Positions 15,319 to 22,602 of a stretch of 44,371 nt of DNA are shown piece by piece. A program made the position numbers and the translations under genes. Each line of letters starts with the position of its first letter. Positions within the stretch are counted from its first letter, which is position 1. The notes under the pieces were generated by a model that saw nothing but the letters and a program-made list of their open reading frames with translations, searched no databases and was not told the DNA's origin. The stretch comes from Ruminococcaceae bacterium UBA1730 (GTDB lineage Bacteria; Bacillota; Clostridia; Oscillospirales; Acutalibacteraceae): positions 1 through 44,371 of the forward strand of contig DCII01000026.1 of the NCBI GenBank assembly GCA_002315935.1, written 5' to 3'.

Positions 15319-16905
15319 ATGTATCAGGCTTTATATAGAAAATGGAGACCCTCAACATTTGATGATGTTTACGGTCAGCCTCATGTTACCAAAACTCTGA
15401 AAAACGAGCTTGAAAACAACAGAATTTCACACGCCTATCTTTTTACGGGTTCAAGAGGAACGGGAAAAACCTCTTGTGCAAAAATTCTTTCTAAGGCGGT
15501 CAACTGCCTTAATCCGAAAAACGGAAATCCCTGCAATGAATGTGCAATCTGCAAGGGCATTGATAACGGCTCTGTGCTTGATGTTATTGAAATAGATGCC
15601 GCAAGCAACAACGGCGTTGACAATATCAGAGACCTGCGTGAGGAAGCAAACTTCACTCCAGCAAATGCCAAATACAGGGTTTATATTATTGACGAGGTTC
15701 ATATGCTCTCAATCGGAGCCTTCAATGCACTTCTCAAAACTCTTGAAGAACCTCCTGCCCATGTTATTTTCATTCTTGCAACAACGGAAATTCATAAGCT
15801 CCCTGCAACCATTCTCTCAAGATGCCAGAGATTTGATTTCAAGAGAATTTCTCCCGAAGACATTACTGCAAGGCTTCAATATGTTGCCGAAAAAGAAAAT
15901 GTTTCTCTTTCGGAGCCTGCCGCCGCATTGATTGCGAGAATTGCAGACGGCGGAATGAGGGATGCTCTTTCGCTTCTTGACAGATGCTTTGCAATGGGCA
16001 GCAGCATTGATGAAAATGTTGTCAGCTCAGCCGCAGGTATTGCAGGAACGGTTCATCTTTTTTCGTTTTCGGAATATGTTGCAAACAATGATTTTACTTC
16101 CGCACTTAAGCTTGTTTCAATGCTTCATAATGAATCCTGCGATATAGACAGTCTCTGCACGGAGCTGACTCTTCATTTCAGAAATCTTATGGTTGCCAAA
16201 ACGGTTAAAGAAATAGGCAGTCTGATTGTCTGCTCAAAGGAAGAGCTTGATAATCTCATAAAAAGAGCTGAAAGCCTTAAGCTTTCAAAAATACTCGAAT
16301 GTATCAGTATTCTTGAACAGACCTCTAAAAATATCAAGAATGCTTCAAATAAAAAAATTCAGCTTGAAGCCGCAGTTATAAAGATGTGCGGTCCGACTTT
16401 ATCATCGGGTTCTTCTCAGGAGCTTGAAGACAGAATCAACGCAATTGAAGAAAAGGTCAATGAGCTTCTTAAAAACGGCGTAAAGATTTCCGCTTCGAAG
16501 GAAGAAACAAAACCCGTTTCAGAAGAAAAACCGAAAGAAAATCCCAAATCAGAAAAAACAGAACCTGTTTCTGCTCCGAATGATGAACCTGTTCCTGACG
16601 GAGAATTCAGAAACTGGAGCGAGGTTCTTGAAAAGCTTAAAACCTATGATATTCCCCTTTTCGGAATAATGTCGGGTTCAACTGCTTCATTTAAAAACGG
16701 CAAGGTTATGATTTCTTCTTCGAATCCTACCTTGTTCGATTTTATCTGCAATGACAGCTCTCATTCAAAATTCCTTTCTAAATCAATTTATGAGGTTCTC
16801 GGCAGAAAAATGAAAATAGCTGTTTCAACAAATGAAAGCAAACCGGCGGAAAAAAGTCCACTTGAAAAATTGAAAATAAAAATAGATAATTTTAACAATA
16901 ATTGA
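15319..16905 (+). CDS. dnaX: DNA polymerase III subunit tau (gamma/tau)
   Basis: DnaX (528 aa) is the clamp-loader ATPase that also ties polymerase and helicase together. The AAA+ domain shows Walker A GSRGTGKT (44-51), a four-Cys zinc site (C63, C72, C75, C78), Walker B IIDEVHML (about 123-130) and the SRC arginine finger (about 167-169). Domain III ends near residue 360. A Lys/Glu/Pro-rich linker (about 390-440) leads to a tau-specific C-terminal domain. ATG 15319 is chosen because AAAGGA precedes it and the frame upstream overlaps the SRP RNA. An A7 run at 16351-16357 could permit slippage to a short product (see findings). ybaB and recR follow. Confidence 0.96.
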   Translation: MYQALYRKWRPSTFDDVYGQPHVTKTLKNELENNRISHAYLFTGSRGTGKTSCAKILSKAVNCLNPKNGNPCNECAICKGIDNGSVLDVIEIDAASNNGVDNIRDLREEANFTPANAKYRVYIIDEVHMLSIGAFNALLKTLEEPPAHVIFILATTEIHKLPATILSRCQRFDFKRISPEDITARLQYVAEKENVSLSEPAAALIARIADGGMRDALSLLDRCFAMGSSIDENVVSSAAGIAGTVHLFSFSEYVANNDFTSALKLVSMLHNESCDIDSLCTELTLHFRNLMVAKTVKEIGSLIVCSKEELDNLIKRAESLKLSKILECISILEQTSKNIKNASNKKIQLEAAVIKMCGPTLSSGSSQELEDRINAIEEKVNELLKNGVKISASKEETKPVSEEKPKENPKSEKTEPVSAPNDEPVPDGEFRNWSEVLEKLKTYDIPLFGIMSGSTASFKNGKVMISSSNPTLFDFICNDSSHSKFLSKSIYEVLGRKMKIAVSTNESKPAEKSPLEKLKIKIDNFNNN

Positions 16906-16918
16906 CGGAGGTTTTTTT

Positions 16919-17254
16919 ATGAAAGCAAGAATTCCCGGTGCACCCCAGGGTGGCGGCAATATGATGAAGAAAATTCAGGAAATGCAGGAAAACATGGAAA
17001 GAATTCAGCATGAGGTTGAAGAAACCGAATTCACTTCCAGTGTAGGCGGCGGAGCAGTTGAAGTAACCGTCAACGGTGCTCATGAGGTTACATCAATCAA
17101 TCTCAAGCCTGAAATTGTTGACCCCGAGGATATTGAGATGCTTGAAGACCTCATTCTTTCAGCCTGCAACGAGAGCATCCGCAAGGCCAACGAAGCAATG
17201 GAAAAGGGTATGGAATCCGCAAAGGGCGGTCTTTCAATCCCCGGTCTTTTCTGA
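16919..17254 (+). CDS. ybaB: YbaB/EbfC-family nucleoid-associated protein
   Basis: This 111-aa YbaB/EbfC DNA-binding protein forms a tweezer-like dimer coating the nucleoid. Typical features are the Gly-rich Asn/Met start (GGGNMMKKIQEMQENMERIQ), a long helix, and the strand region VGGGAVEVTVNG (about 43-54), followed by LEDLILSACNESIRKA. GGAGG precedes the ATG. It sits between dnaX and recR, the usual dnaX-ybaB-recR operon, and its TGA overlaps the recR ATG. Length and sequence are ordinary. Confidence 0.96.
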   Translation: MKARIPGAPQGGGNMMKKIQEMQENMERIQHEVEETEFTSSVGGGAVEVTVNGAHEVTSINLKPEIVDPEDIEMLEDLILSACNESIRKANEAMEKGMESAKGGLSIPGLF

Positions 17255-17853
17255 TGAACGGATTTACACCTTCTCTTGAAAAACTAATAGATCAGTTTGC
17301 CCGTCTTCCCTCTGTCGGCAGAAAGAGTGCACAGAGGCTTGCATTTCATATGCTTGATATGAGCGACAAGCAGGCGGCTGAATTTACCGAAACCATCTTG
17401 AATGCAAGAGCATCAATCCACAGATGCGAAATCTGTTGCAATCTGACTGACGGAGAAATATGCAATATTTGCAATTCTCCGGAAAGGGATAAATCGGTTA
17501 TCTGCGTTGTCGGAGACCCGAGAGATGTTATTGCAATTGAAAAAACTCATGAATATAACGGGCTTTATCATGTTCTTCACGGGTTGATTTCTCCTATGAA
17601 TGACATAAATCCCGAAGACATCTGCATTAAAGAGCTTGTTATACGCCTTGGTGACGATACCGTTAAAGAGGTTATTATGGCAACTGACCCGACTGTTGAG
17701 GGCGAAGCAACATCAATGTATATTTCAAAGCTCATAAAGCCTCTCGGAGTTAGTGTAAGCAGACTTGCATACGGAGTTCCGGTCGGAGCTGACCTTGAAT
17801 ACGCAGATGAATTTACACTTATCAGAGCCATTGAAGGCAGAAAAGAAATGTAA
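17254..17853 (+). CDS. recR: Recombination mediator RecR
   Basis: RecR (199 aa) works with RecF and RecO to load RecA on gapped DNA; recF is also in this window. The N-terminal helix-hairpin-helix shows LPSVGRKSAQRLAFHML (about 14-30). The four-Cys zinc finger is CEICCNLTDGEICNIC (about 57-72), and the Toprim domain begins VICVVGDPRDVIAIE (about 80-94) and contains TDPTVEGEAT (about 143-152). It overlaps the ybaB stop. It is directly followed by the putative origin region. Confidence 0.97.
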   Translation: MNGFTPSLEKLIDQFARLPSVGRKSAQRLAFHMLDMSDKQAAEFTETILNARASIHRCEICCNLTDGEICNICNSPERDKSVICVVGDPRDVIAIEKTHEYNGLYHVLHGLISPMNDINPEDICIKELVIRLGDDTVKEVIMATDPTVEGEATSMYISKLIKPLGVSVSRLAYGVPVGADLEYADEFTLIRAIEGRKEM

Positions 17854-18145
17854 AAGTTATCCACATATTTATACTTTTTCACATTCGTCTTTTCCACTTT
17901 TAAACATTGCCTTAAATTGGGAGTTAATAACCTTTTGTTATCAACTTTTTTATACCTGTTAAACTGATGAAAAACTTCTATATTTTTCAAGCTTTTCAGA
18001 GGTTATACCATATTTTCACTCCCCCTACTGATACTACTTAAATATATACAGATATATATACCGAAAGAAAACGGATTATTGAAATTCTTATTAATTGTTC
18101 CTTTTTTTCAGAAAAAAATGTGAATGATTTTCAGGAGGCTATTAT
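17854..18145. other. Candidate replication origin (oriC) between recR and dnaN
   Basis: This gene-free 292-bp stretch begins with a perfect DnaA box TTATCCACA (17857-17865). Degenerate boxes follow: TTTTTCACA (17875-17883), TTTTCCACT (17890-17898), TTATCAACT (17938-17946), and an inverted TGTGAATGA (18119-18127). Near the middle, CCCCC (18021-18025) runs into CTACTGATACTACTT (18025-18039), then ATATATA-rich DNA to 18061. This order of C-tract, DnaA-trio-like triplets and AT-rich DNA resembles the basal unwinding system of Bacillus subtilis oriC. dnaA is not present, and genes on both sides run in the same direction, which is unusual around an origin. Calling it oriC is inference. Confidence 0.5.
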
Positions 18146-19258
18146 ATGAAGATTATTTGTAATTCTGCAGAATTATCAGAAGCCTGTCAGAATGTTCAGA
18201 GAGCTGCATCTGCAAAGACTGCAATTCCCGCAATCGAAGGAATTCTTCTTTCTGCAAAGGATAATATTCTTACTCTCACGGGATATGACCTTGAAATGGG
18301 AATAACAACTTCCATTCCTGCAAAAATTGAGGAAGAGGGAGACCTTGTTCTTAATGCTCATATGTTCAGCGAAACCCTGCGTAAGCTTCCGGAAAACGAA
18401 GTCAGCATAGACAGCGATTCAAGGCAGATAGCTTCAATAAGCTGCGGTGAATTTGAATCAACTCTTATCGGTATTTCAGCTGAAGAATATCCTGAGCTTC
18501 CGTCTGTTTCGGGCGGTTATTCTATTTCCGTTACTCAGGATATGCTTAAGGATATGATAAGAAAAACAATATTCTCCGTTGCAATTAAAGATAATAGTAA
18601 GGTTGTTCACACAGGTGTAAAATTTGAAATTGAAGAAAATCATATCAGGCTTATTGCCGTTGACGGTGTTCGCCTTGCAATAAGAAATGAAAATATTGAT
18701 TATTCCGGCGAAAATCTTTCATTTGTTGTTCCTGCAAAAACTCTTTCCGAGGTTATGAAGCTTATGGTTGATGATGAAGACACTTTAACACTCGGAGTCG
18801 GAAAAAGACATATAATTTTTGAAGTAGGAAAATATAATATTATTTCCCGTCTTCTTGACGGCGAATTTCTTAATTATAAATCCGCAATTCCGTCATCTAC
18901 CAAAACAGTTGTAACAGTTGACACAAGAAGACTGATTGACAGTATCGACAGAACTTCTCTCATTATAACGGATAAAATAAAAAGTCCCGTTAAATGTGTT
19001 TTTGAAGAAAATATGATTAAGATTTCGAGCATAACCTCTCTCGGAACCGCTAATGACAGAATATATGCAAATATTGAGGGAGAAGACTGTACTATCGGCT
19101 TCAATAATAAATATGTTCTTGATGCTCTTAAGGTCTGCGACACGGACGAAGTAAGAATCATGCTCAGCGGACCTATCAAGCCGATTCTCATTGTTCCGCC
19201 GCAGGGTGATGAATTCATATTCCTTATTCTTCCCGTGAGGTTGAAAAATGAAGATTAA
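18146..19258 (+). CDS. dnaN: DNA polymerase III beta sliding clamp
   Basis: DnaN (370 aa) is the ring-shaped clamp that holds polymerase III on DNA. Three clamp folds are seen: about 1-120, 127-245 and 246-370. Family marks include SAKDNILTLTGYDLEMG (about 32-48), VAVDGVRLAI (about 171-180) and the C-terminal PVRL peptide-binding region (ILPVRLKNED). AGGAGG precedes the ATG. Usually dnaA lies immediately upstream; here that place holds the DnaA-box-rich gap. The dnaN end overlaps the rlbA start by 11 bases, which implies coupling. Confidence 0.98.
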   Translation: MKIICNSAELSEACQNVQRAASAKTAIPAIEGILLSAKDNILTLTGYDLEMGITTSIPAKIEEEGDLVLNAHMFSETLRKLPENEVSIDSDSRQIASISCGEFESTLIGISAEEYPELPSVSGGYSISVTQDMLKDMIRKTIFSVAIKDNSKVVHTGVKFEIEENHIRLIAVDGVRLAIRNENIDYSGENLSFVVPAKTLSEVMKLMVDDEDTLTLGVGKRHIIFEVGKYNIISRLLDGEFLNYKSAIPSSTKTVVTVDTRRLIDSIDRTSLIITDKIKSPVKCVFEENMIKISSITSLGTANDRIYANIEGEDCTIGFNNKYVLDALKVCDTDEVRIMLSGPIKPILIVPPQGDEFIFLILPVRLKNED

Positions 19259-19487
19259 AGTTAAGGTTGCAGAAAAAAAACAGGTATCAAAAAAAATAGA
19301 TACCGATTTTATAAGACTTGATTCTTTTCTGAAAATGTGTGATGCCGTTCAGACGGGCGGTCATGCAAAGATTGTTATTCAGGACGGAGAAGTTAAGGTA
19401 AACGGTGAGGTATGTACCTCAAGAGGAAAAAAGCTTCGTAGTGGTGATAATGCCGAATTCGAAAGAACGGTTTATACGGTAGAATAA
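19248..19487 (+). CDS. rlbA: S4-domain RNA-binding protein RlbA/YaaA
   Basis: This 79-aa protein of the YaaA/RlbA family has a single S4-like RNA-binding domain (DFIRLDSFLKMCDAVQTGGHAKIVIQDGEVKVNGEVCTSRGKKLRSGD, about 21-68). It is conserved between dnaN and recF in many Firmicutes, and members are linked to ribosome assembly. GAGG precedes the ATG, which lies within the dnaN end. The length is slightly above the usual ~71 residues owing to a lysine-rich N-terminus. The family assignment is firm from domain and neighbours. Confidence 0.92.
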   Translation: MKIKVKVAEKKQVSKKIDTDFIRLDSFLKMCDAVQTGGHAKIVIQDGEVKVNGEVCTSRGKKLRSGDNAEFERTVYTVE

Positions 19488-19509
19488 ATGAAAGGAATGG
19501 CTTGATAAA

Positions 19510-20604
19510 ATGAAAATATTGAACCATTCCGTAAAAAATTTCAGAAATATAAGTGAAATTTTCTTTGAACCTCATCCCGAAATGAATATTATTTTCGGAG
19601 AAAACGGTCAGGGAAAAACAAATTTAATAGAGAGCATCTGGATGCTTACGGGTTTTTACAGCTTCAGAGCAAGAAAAAATATTCAGCTCATTAAGCAGGG
19701 AACAACCGAAGCGGAGATAGAAGCCTGTTTTTTTTCTCAACAAAGAGAACAGACTGCACAAATGAAAATTAACAAGCATAAGGAGCTCATTTTAAACGGA
19801 GTAAAAGAAGAATCCCCGAGAGCAATCATGGGTAAATTTTATTCCGTTGTTTTTTCTCCGAGTACATTGAGTATCGTTCAGGATGGTCCGTCAGAAAGAA
19901 GAAAAATGCTCGATGTTGCGTTAAGTCTTATAAAGCCGAATTATGCGGTAATTATGTCGAGATACCTCCGTGCCGTTGAGCAGAGAAATGCCCTTCTTAA
20001 AAAGTATTCCGAGAAAAAATTTGACATGATGTATTTTGAGCCTTGGAATAATGAAATTATTGAGCTTGGTTCAAAAATAGTAAAATACCGTCTTGATTAT
20101 ATAAAGGCTCTTTCCGGCATATCCGAGGACATATATAAAGGTATAAGCTCCGGCAGAGAAAAGTTTACCTTTTACTATGACTTTGCAAGAGAAGAGCTTA
20201 ACGATAACGATATAAAAATAAAACTGACTGAGGAGCTTGAAAAAACAAAGGAGTCCGATTTCAGGCGTCTTTATACCAATTCAGGTCCGCATACCCATGA
20301 TTTAATTTTAAATCTTGATGATAAGGATGTGCGTCTCTTCGGTTCTCAGGGTCAGCAAAGGTCATGTGCTCTTTCGCTCAAGCTCGGAGAAGCTTCGGTT
20401 ATTGAAAAGATAACGGGCGAGTGTCCTGCGGTTCTTCTTGACGATGTTATGAGTGAGCTTGATGAAGGCAGACAGAGCTTTATTCTGAATTATCTTGATA
20501 ATTGGCAGGTTTTCATTACCTGCTGTGACCCTTCTCAGCTTATGCGTTCAAATAAAGGAAAAGCATTTGAAATAAAAAACGGAACAATAAAGGAAATGAA
20601 TTGA
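19510..20604 (+). CDS. recF: DNA replication and repair protein RecF
   Basis: RecF (364 aa) is an SMC-like ATPase that recognises gap ends and, with RecO and RecR, loads RecA. Walker A GENGQGKTN lies at about 30-38, the ABC signature FGSQGQQRSCALSLKLGEA near 275-293, and Walker B AVLLDDVMSELDE near 305-317. AAAGGA lies upstream of the ATG. The stop is one base before the remB start, so the two genes form one unit in the conserved dnaN-rlbA-recF-remB order. Confidence 0.97.
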   Translation: MKILNHSVKNFRNISEIFFEPHPEMNIIFGENGQGKTNLIESIWMLTGFYSFRARKNIQLIKQGTTEAEIEACFFSQQREQTAQMKINKHKELILNGVKEESPRAIMGKFYSVVFSPSTLSIVQDGPSERRKMLDVALSLIKPNYAVIMSRYLRAVEQRNALLKKYSEKKFDMMYFEPWNNEIIELGSKIVKYRLDYIKALSGISEDIYKGISSGREKFTFYYDFAREELNDNDIKIKLTEELEKTKESDFRRLYTNSGPHTHDLILNLDDKDVRLFGSQGQQRSCALSLKLGEASVIEKITGECPAVLLDDVMSELDEGRQSFILNYLDNWQVFITCCDPSQLMRSNKGKAFEIKNGTIKEMN

Positions 20605-20605
20605 A

Positions 20606-20893
20606 ATGTATCTTCATCTCGGAATGGATAAGGTAATAACCTTTGATGAAATAATCGGAATTTTTGACCTTGACACTTCAACGGTTTCAAAAAATACGAG
20701 AACTTATCTAGCAAAAGCAGAAAAAGCAGGTAAGGTTGAAAATGTCTGCTATGACCTGCCGAAATCCTTTATTGTCTGCAAAAATAAAAACGGCGAAGAA
20801 AAGGTTTATATTTCGCAGATTTCTTCAACAACTTTGTTAAAAAGAACAGGTTATGTGGATAGTCTGAATAATCTTAAAGGAAACGCTGAATAA
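20606..20893 (+). CDS. remB: Extracellular matrix regulator RemB-like (DUF370)
   Basis: This 95-aa member of the RemB/YaaB family is conserved after recF in Firmicutes. Relatives RemA/RemB act as DNA-binding activators of matrix genes in Bacillus subtilis. The opening MYLHLGMDKVITFDEIIGIFDLDTS is characteristic. The last codons (KGNAE and the stop) lie inside the left end of the palindromic repeat at 20879-21028, so the original C-terminus has probably been replaced. The family is clear; the function in this organism is unknown. Confidence 0.88.
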   Translation: MYLHLGMDKVITFDEIIGIFDLDTSTVSKNTRTYLAKAEKAGKVENVCYDLPKSFIVCKNKNGEEKVYISQISSTTLLKRTGYVDSLNNLKGNAE

Positions 20894-21028
20894 ATGTGTC
20901 GTCGCATCTTTTTGGTCTGTTTTGGTGTGTAATCCTTGAAATACACAAAGTATATCTGTTATTTTGTGCCTTTTTCACGCCGAAAACATACTTAAAAATC
21001 TTGCTTGCCGATTTAATCAGCGTTTTTT
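20879..21028. repeat. MITE-like element, copy C (about 150 bp)
   Basis: The left end GGAAACGCTGAATAAAT (from 20879) and the right end GATTTAATCAGCGTTTTTT (to about 21028) are imperfect terminal inverted repeats around about 115 bp of non-coding DNA. The right end (20995-21025) is identical over 31 bases, in inverted orientation, to copy A at 1266-1296. It encodes no transposase, so it resembles a miniature inverted-repeat element. It overlaps the remB 3' end and lies just before the 5S rRNA promoter. Confidence 0.65.
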
Positions 21029-21060
21029 TAAAAAAATATTAAAAAATTTTAAAAAAACTA

Positions 21061-21089
21061 TTGACAAATGTCGATATTCGATATATAAT
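21061..21089 (+). promoter_or_regulatory. Consensus promoter of the 5S rRNA gene
   Basis: A perfect TTGACA (21061-21066), a 17-base spacer and a perfect TATAAT (21084-21089) are present. A small AAGAAACGC/GCGTTTTCTT hairpin (about 21102-21124) follows just before the mature 5S and may be a processing signal. Confidence 0.85.
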
Positions 21090-21124
21090 ATTCGAGCATT
21101 CAAGAAACGCCGTTGCGTTTTCTT

Positions 21125-21242
<118 letters not shown>

Positions 21243-21252
21243 CTTATAAAAG

Positions 21253-21281
21253 TAACCACCCAATAGGGTGGTTATTTTTTT
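21253..21281 (+). terminator. Terminator of the 5S rRNA gene
   Basis: TAACCACCC (21253-21261) pairs with GGGTGGTTA (21266-21274) over a four-base loop and is followed by seven Ts. Confidence 0.9.
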
Positions 21282-21327
21282 ACAAAAAAATATTAGCTCC
21301 AACTATTCGTGAAGAACCATTTAAAAG

Positions 21328-21359
21328 CAAAAAAAGAACCGGAAAAAACTTCCGGCTCT
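21328..21359 (-). terminator. Terminator of the STAS/uridine phosphorylase unit
   Basis: On the minus strand a 10-bp stem (complements of 21350-21359 and 21335-21344, one G-U pair) is followed by a run of seven Ts. Confidence 0.85.
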
Positions 21360-21364
21360 GAAAA

Positions 21365-22126
21365 TCATTTTTTATCTTTTTCAATTAATATTTTTATAGC
21401 TTCAATTGCGGTGTCAATTGCATCGCCTGAATCATGGCATTCGGGATTTGAAAGACCGAGCTTGACTCTTTCTTGATTCCATACGCAGGTAAAAACCGCT
21501 CCTGCTCTTGCACGCAAAACAGAAGAGACAACAAAGAGTGCCGCACCCTCCATCTCGGAGGCAAGGCAACCAGCCTTTATCCATGCCTGCCATTTGTTAT
21601 TCAGCTCATAGCTGACGGGCATTCTGTCCGGATCATGCTGACCGTAGAAAGAATCCTTGCTCTGAACAACTCCTGCGTGATAGGTTTTGCCGAGCTTTTC
21701 CGCCGCTTCAACAAGTGAATTTGTAACTCTTAAATCAGGAACGGCAGGAAACTCAATCGGCACATATTCTCTCGTTGTTCCCTCCATGCGGATTGAACCC
21801 GTTGCAACAACAAGGTCTCCGCCGATAACCTCGGTCTGCATTCCGCCACAGGTTCCGATTCTTATGAAGGTATCAACCCCTGTGCGATAAAGCTCCTCAA
21901 TACCGATGGCGGTTGAAGGGCCGCCCATTCCCGTTGACATAACGAGCACATTTTCGCCGTTCAGCTTGCCTATCCATGTTGTGTATTCACGGTTCTGTGC
22001 ATAAAATCTCGGTTCATCAAGCTTCTGTGCTATTTTCTCAACTCTTCCGGGGTCTCCGGGGAGAAGTGCATATCTTGCTCCGTGACCTGCATTGAAACCG
22101 ATATGGTATGATTCTTCAACTATCAT
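21365..22126 (-). CDS. udp: Uridine phosphorylase (nucleoside phosphorylase family)
   Basis: This 253-aa NP-I family nucleoside phosphorylase cleaves uridine with phosphate to uracil and ribose-1-phosphate in pyrimidine salvage. Motifs are LPGDPGRVEKIA (about 22-33), the phosphate-site stretch MSTGMGGPSTAIGIEEL (about 64-80), RIGTCGGMQ (about 89-97), SKDSFYGQHDPDRMP (about 154-168) and SEMEGAALF (about 192-200). The last two favour uridine over purine nucleosides; purine or mixed specificity remains possible. The start ATG is two bases after the upstream STAS gene's stop and has little binding site of its own, so it is probably translationally coupled. Confidence 0.88.
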   Translation of the reverse strand: MIVEESYHIGFNAGHGARYALLPGDPGRVEKIAQKLDEPRFYAQNREYTTWIGKLNGENVLVMSTGMGGPSTAIGIEELYRTGVDTFIRIGTCGGMQTEVIGGDLVVATGSIRMEGTTREYVPIEFPAVPDLRVTNSLVEAAEKLGKTYHAGVVQSKDSFYGQHDPDRMPVSYELNNKWQAWIKAGCLASEMEGAALFVVSSVLRARAGAVFTCVWNQERVKLGLSNPECHDSGDAIDTAIEAIKILIEKDKK

Positions 22127-22128
22127 TA

Positions 22129-22425
22129 TTATTCTATTGTGAGAATATCGGTAAATCCGGTGATTTCAAAAACCTCAAGCACATCGGAGCTGACATTTTT
22201 AATAACCATAGAGCCCTGCTTATTCATCTGCTTCTGGGCAGAGAGAATAACACGAAGACCTGCGGATGAAATGTATTCGAGATTTGCAAAATCGAGCACG
22301 AGTGCTTCAACGCCGTCAATGCTTGCTTTAATCTCTGATTCAAGCTCGGGAGCCGTTGTTGTGTCAAGTCTTCCCTCAATAGCAAGAACAAGCTCATTTC
22401 CGTTAGTTGTCTTTTCAATATTCAT
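22129..22425 (-). CDS. STAS-domain anti-sigma factor antagonist-like protein
   Basis: This 98-aa single STAS domain resembles SpoIIAA/RsbV, which bind anti-sigma kinases and release a sigma factor when unphosphorylated. The segment ANLEYISSAGLRVI (about 47-60) carries the conserved serine region (S53/S54) that in relatives is phosphorylated. The chosen ATG starts the domain normally (MNIEKTTNG). Earlier ATGs at 22449 and 22461 add residues without homology, and the AAAGGA site overlaps the first of them. No kinase or sigma gene is adjacent, so the partner is elsewhere. Pairing with uridine phosphorylase is unexplained. Confidence 0.85.
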   Translation of the reverse strand: MNIEKTTNGNELVLAIEGRLDTTTAPELESEIKASIDGVEALVLDFANLEYISSAGLRVILSAQKQMNKQGSMVIKNVSSDVLEVFEITGFTDILTIE

Positions 22426-22482
22426 AACAATAAACATTCCTTTCAAAAATAGTTCGTCCAATATCTTAATTATATATTACAT

Positions 22483-22511
22483 ATTTTAATAAATATGTTT
22501 ATTGTTGTCAA
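22483..22511 (-). promoter_or_regulatory. Promoter of the STAS/udp unit
   Basis: On the minus strand, a perfect TTGACA (complement of 22506-22511) lies 17 bases before TAAAAT (complement of 22483-22488). Confidence 0.75.
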
Positions 22512-22541
22512 TATTTTTTATGACTGATTTTTAAAATATGG

Positions 22542-22569
22542 TTGAAATTTTTCTTTAATTTGATATAAT
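22542..22569 (+). promoter_or_regulatory. Promoter of the metallophosphoesterase gene
   Basis: TTGAAA (22542-22547), a 16-base spacer and TATAAT (22564-22569) with TGA extended -10 lie 34 bases before the ATG at 22603. Confidence 0.7.
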
Positions 22570-22602
22570 CAAATATGAAATTATACTTTTGGAGGTTAAA
22601 CC

